Below are positions 54,834 to 60,800 of a DNA stretch of 64,000 bases, one piece after another. Position numbers and translations under genes: made by a program. Source of the DNA: Imbricaverruca yamaguchii (lineage: Eukaryota; Arthropoda; Thecostraca; Neoverrucidae); NCBI GenBank assembly GCA_034440575.1, contig JAOTOL010001151.1, positions 245,190 through 309,189 on the forward strand, written 5' to 3'. How positions within the stretch are numbered: position 1 is the first letter of the stretch; each line of letters starts with the position of its first letter. The notes under the pieces are model-generated. The model worked only from the letters and a program-made list of their open reading frames with translations, searched no databases and had not been told where the DNA came from.

Positions 54834-57800
54834 AAAGAAGAGTAGTCTCGCTATCGACACGCGGGCAAACCATTGTCCTAATCCGAACCAAGCAGACTGT
54901 ACCCTACTGACCTGATCTGGTCAGGTGAGAACGAAGAGAGTGCAATTGAGGACGCCTTCTGCAGCATCGGTCGGGACGTCAGCTGGTTCTCCTTCATCGC
55001 CTTCATGTTGGCCAGCGTGATGTCACTGGAGACTCGCGTGAACATCAGGATCTGACAGTAGCACCATGTGTCAGGAAACTCTGACCGTGGCAACACCGTA
55101 AGTCAGAAGAGTCTGACCGCAGCAACACCACATATCAGTATGATATGACCGTGGCAACACCGTAAGTCAGAAGAGTCTGACTGCAGCAACACCACATATC
55201 AGGATGATCTTGACCGTGCGTCAAGTTGACCTGGTCGCAGCGAAGTCACGATGCTAGTGAGGATACTAAATGCCTACAACACAAGTAGACGACGGACAAA
55301 CGATGATGGAATGTCGTATTGATAATGAGCAGATGACGTAGATTACGTAGAGATAATGCTTAGTTTACGTTGTGATAATGAGTAGATGACGTAGTGATAC
55401 TTAGCAGATAACATAGTGAGCAACACAAGTGGGCATCGATATAATTCAGCCAACAAACCGTGTGAGATGTAGCTGGTGGATGTGTGGAACTACATTTGTT
55501 CGGGCACATGGAATGCCAGTTATTGGATATAAGTCGAGTGAGTGGTGCATTGCCACAATGGCTGCCATTCAGCCTACGGTGAAAATGACCAGCATACACC
55601 AGCATGCAAAGAGATGGGGTTATGCGGAGTGCAAACAAGGCTACACCGCACAGAGCCGGATACAGCAGTGGAAGAACATTACGAGGAGGTAAATATTCTT
55701 GAAGGCCGCACAAAAGGGGAGCCCCATGTTGCCGCCATGCCGCCGGTAAGAGCCGCCAGCGAAGCCGGCAGCTCTAGGCCCAGCTACAGCGGGACAGCGG
55801 CCCTGGCGGCGCCCGCGTCCTCTCAGACGCCCACCTTGCTGCCGACGCCGAGGGTAAGCATGTGGGAGCCGTCTTCAGTGGAGACCCAATCGATGCGCAC
55901 CAGGTGCTTGTGCGCCACACTGATGGAAGTGTTGCCCTCCTCGGCGATCGCCAACTTGACGGTGTTGTCGTTTATGAAGCTGGGCGCCGTGCGCATCTGC
56001 GGCGGCGACTCTGCCCAATGGCCGACAGGTGGCTCGAGTCAGTTCCACGGTTGGAGCCGCGATTCCCTTATGATTCATAGTCACATAGTCATAGCAGAAT
56101 AGCAATATACTGCAATCGATGTTGGGTAAAGTGAGGAGGGGTAAATACTTCTCTGAGGTGAAAATGGCCACATTCTAACCTGTTTCTAGTAATTTATCAT
56201 GCTTTCCGTGTCGATGCCAATATTCTTCCATGCATCCTCTATTACCCAGTCCAAGCGACGGTCAGGATCTACCATCCATGATTATCCCACCATGCCCTGC
56301 CATCCATCGCTGTCTAGCTAATGTACATCGAAGGCCCAGCACTGTTAAAGGTCACGTCGGGTTTTCCGAGGTCGAGTGCCCAGAGGCTGCAACATTTTAT
56401 GTTTCTTCAGTTTATGGTCAGTACGTCTTTTGGGAGAGGGAACACTTGTCCCAACAACTCACGTCTGTTGGGTCGGCCGTCGGGTGAGATAACTCACGTC
56501 TGTTGGGTCCGGTGTTGGGTGGGATGACTCACATGTGTTGGGTCGGGTATCGGGTGGGATGACTCACGTCTGTTTGGTCTGGTGGGATGACTTGTGTTGG
56601 GTCGGGTGTGGGTTGGTGTCGGTGTTTGGTCGGGTGGGGGTGGGATGACTCACGTATGTTGGGTGGGTATCAGGTGGGATGACTCACGTGTGTTTGGTCG
56701 GGTGTCGGGTAGGATGACTCACGTGTGTTGGGTCGGGTGTCGGGTGGGATGACTCACGTCTGTTGGGTCGGGTGTTGGGTGGGATGACTCACGTCTGTTT
56801 GGTCGGGTGTCGGGTGGGATGATTTACGTTTGTTTGGTGGGTATCGGGTGGGATGACTCACGTCTGTTGGGTCGGGTGTTGGGTGGGATGACTCACGTCT
56901 GCTGGGTCCGGTGTTGGGTGGGATGACTCACGTCTGTTGGGTCCGGTGTTGGGTGGGATGACTCACGTCTGTTGGGTCGGGTGTCGGGTGGGATGACTCA
57001 CGTCTGTTGGGTCCGGTGCTGGGTGGGATGACTCACGTCTGTTTGGTAGGGTGTCGGGTGGGATGACTCACGTCTGTTGGATCGGGTGGATGACTCACGT
57101 CTGTTTGGTCGGGTGTCGGGTGGGATGACTCACGTCTGTTTGGTCGGGTGTCGGGTGGGATGACTCACGTCTGTTTGGTCGGGTGTCGAGTAGAATGACT
57201 CACGTCTGTTTGGTCAGGTGTCGGGTGGGATGACTCACGTCTGTTTGGTCGGGTGTCGAGTAGAATGACTCACGTCTGTTTGGTCGGGTATCGGGTGGGA
57301 TGACTCACGTCTGTTGGGTCGGGTGGCGGGTGGGATGATTTACGTTTGTTTGGTCGGGTGTCGGGTGGGATGACTCACGTCTGTTTGGTCGGGTGTCGAG
57401 TAGAATGACTCACATGTGTTGGGTCGGGTGTCGGGTGGGATGACTCACGGATGTTGGGTCGGGTGTCGGGTGGGATGACTCACGTCTGTTTGGTCGGGTG
57501 TCGGGTGGGATGACTCACGTCTGTTTGGTCGGGTGTCGGGTGAGATGACTCACGTCTGTTTGGTAGGGTGTCGGGTGGGATGACTCACGTCTGTTTGGTC
57601 TGGTGGGATGACTCACGTATGTTGGGTGGGTTCGGGTGGGATGACTCACGTGTGTTGGGTCCGGTGCTGGGTGGGATGACTCACGTCTGTTTGGTCGGGT
57701 GTCGCGCGGGATGACTCACGTCTGTTGGTCGGGTTGAAGTCTGGTGTCGGGTGTGGGATGACTCACGTCTGTTTGGTCGGGTGTCGGGTGGGTGACTCAC

Positions 57801-60800
57801 GTCTTTTGGTCGGGTGTCGGGTGGGATGACTCACGTCTGTTTGGTCGGGTGTCGGGTGGGATGACTCACGTCTGTTTGGGTCGGGTGTCGGGTGGGATGA
57901 CTCACGTCTGTTTGGTCGGGTGTCGGGTGGGATGACTCACGTCTGTTTGGTCGGGTGTCGGGTGGGATGACTCACGTCTGTTTGGTCGGGTGTCGGGTGG
58001 GATGACTCACGTCTGTTTGGTCGGGTGTCGGGTGGGATGACTCACGTTTGCTGGATTGGCTGTCGTCGCTGTCGTCCGCCATGGACTGGCCGCCGAAGCC
58101 CTGCAGGACGTACCGCTGACCGCACGCCTCCAGCAGTGACGCGTCCTCGCCAGTGCTGGTGTAGAGGCGAGGAAGCGGCACATTGCGCAGCATGATGGTG
58201 TCCTCCTTCACCCACTCCGACCCTGTCGGCAGCTAACGGTCACCCACTCCGACCCTGTCGCTGGTTGACGGTCACCCACTCCGACCCTGACGCCAGTAAA
58301 ACAAAAGTTACCACTCATACCTCGCCGCCGGAGTAGAATAGCCTAGCAGGCATAGTCCAACACACCTTATAACGTGTGCCGTTGGATAAAACGTGGATCG
58401 AAGCTGAGTCCAGGCATAGGGGCCGGCATTCAGCCACCACCATAAGACATGGAGTAATAGTACCGATCCTCAGCACATCATGCATAAATTCAGAAATATT
58501 GGTGAAAATGACACGTATTACGAAATGTATTTGCATCGGGTGTCCGAAATTTTATTTGTTATTAGCATATTCGAAGGTTCATAGTATTTGCATCCTAGAT
58601 GTTCGTGTTGTATGAAATGCAAATGTCATGAATTCGTTCCAGCTACATATTTGTGTAGTCCTACTTGACATTATACAGGTACGAAAATGTATTATATAGT
58701 GTTGTAAAAGTAATACCTACGCATTTTCCCGTATTAAAAGTATCTTTGGTGTCAATACCGTAATACTTTTTATTCGCATCCGACACTCAACTGAGCACGA
58801 ATCTGGACACACTGTGAGTTAAGCCCGACTGCCAATGACCAGGAGACCGGTCCGAGTGTGCACACCTCCCGAAGCTCTGACACCGCAGCGTTCCGAGACG
58901 ACTGCCTGCCGGCCCATTGCAACTCGCAATAGCCATAGGTCCCGTTACCAGACAAAATCAGTGTCCTCATGTCGCCAGCGTTACCTCACTGGCCGGTGTT
59001 CTAAAATTCAGTTTGAGTTAGGTGTCAGATTTTTTTTTAACGTGAGGGATGAGCGAAGTAAAATGCTTAGACGCAAATTTTGGGACACATGAAATGTTGC
59101 ATCCAAATTACAGCTAGGGTTGGACTTGTGCCTTATAATACTGGATGTGCAGCGGGAAATTTTGGGACAATGAAATATTTGTTTATAAAATAAGTATTTT
59201 TCTTCAAAGCTGCGACAGCAGAATTTCTGTTTGGATTTTCCAGCGAATCTTGAGCACTTTGTCACCGCGCAGTCCATTGACAAACATGATTAAACTTGCA
59301 AATGATGGAAATGTAATTTTCATTCTTCACTTAGTTTCATCCAGTATTTTTTTCATTCAGGATGGTTTTGTTTATTCGGTGATTCACGACGCACTTTATG
59401 CGCATTCACGACTAATGGCACCGCTGACACTGTTTCGCCGGTGGGCCGCGATATTAGGAAATGTCCGGAGCGGTGCGAGTGTCGAACCCGGGACCTTTAC
59501 CCAGAGCACAACACCTTAACCATTCAACCGCAGATCAGCGTCACCACCGTGATAGTAGCAACAACAGTGACCAGCGTCACCACAGTGACGGTAGCACCAG
59601 CAGTAACCAGCGTCACCACCGAGATAGTAGCAACAGCAGTGACCAGCGTCACCAGTGTCTCACCTCCGCTGCTTTCGCATTCGTAGATCACCACGCCCAG
59701 GTTGACGAAGCGCGCGCCGAGGTCGTGCTCCTTGCGTGTGAAGGAGCGGCCTATCTTGTATGCGCACGACACACGTGCACTATAGGCCACACTGACTGTC
59801 AACGGAGTACCTGAAACGTGGCTCAGGTCAAATTGATGGATGCATGCGAAGTTGCACTGGGGAAGCCAGGACGAGATCAAGTTCGGAAAACTAAGATCGG
59901 ATACCAGGCTGGGGAACAGATTATGGTCCATTTGTAGAAGTAGACGCTGAATAAAATTGCTGGAACAGAAAGCAAAGCGAACAAAGCAACGAAAGGTCAC
60001 GAACTCAACCCAGCCGGAATAGTCAGCAGGTGACTCAAGACCAGGCGACGTGAGAGAACGGCGTTGGCTGTGGTTGGGTAACCTGACGGCGGATTAGGAA
60101 GCCAGTGGGGCATGGAACAGAGAGTGGGATACCGACTAACAGGGTAGTCCGACGGGCGAAACACCTGACTGACCGGGCAGTGTGAGGGCGGGACGCCTTA
60201 CTCACCGGGCAGTGTGAGGGCGGGACGCCTTACTCACCGGGCAGTGTGAGAGCGGGACACGTGACTGACCGGGGGCAGTGAGGGCGGGACGCCTGACTGG
60301 CCGGGCAGTGTGAGGGCGGGACACCTGACTGACCGGGCAGTGTGAGGGTGGGACACCTGACTGACCGGGCAGTGAGGGTGGGACACCTGACTGACCGGGC
60401 AGTGTGAGGGTGGGACACCTGACTGACCGGGCAGTGTGAGGGCGGGACGCCTGACTGGCCGGGCAGTGAGGGTGGGACACCTGACTGACCGGGCAGTGTG
60501 AGGGTGGGACACTTGACTGACCGGGCAGTGTGAGGGTGGGACACCTGACTGACCGGGCAGTGAGGGTGGGACACCTGACTGACCGGGTAGTGAGGGCGGG
60601 ACACACGACTGACCGGGCAGTGAGGGCGGAACACACGACTGACCGGGCAGTGAGGGTGGGACACCTGACTGACCGGGCAGTGAGGGCGGAACACACGACT
60701 GACCGGGCAGCGTGAGGGCAGATCCGCGGCTGGTCGAGTTCATCATCTCCCATTCGCACCACTGGTACGTCTTGGTGGCTGAGCCATCTGGCGTGGTGGT

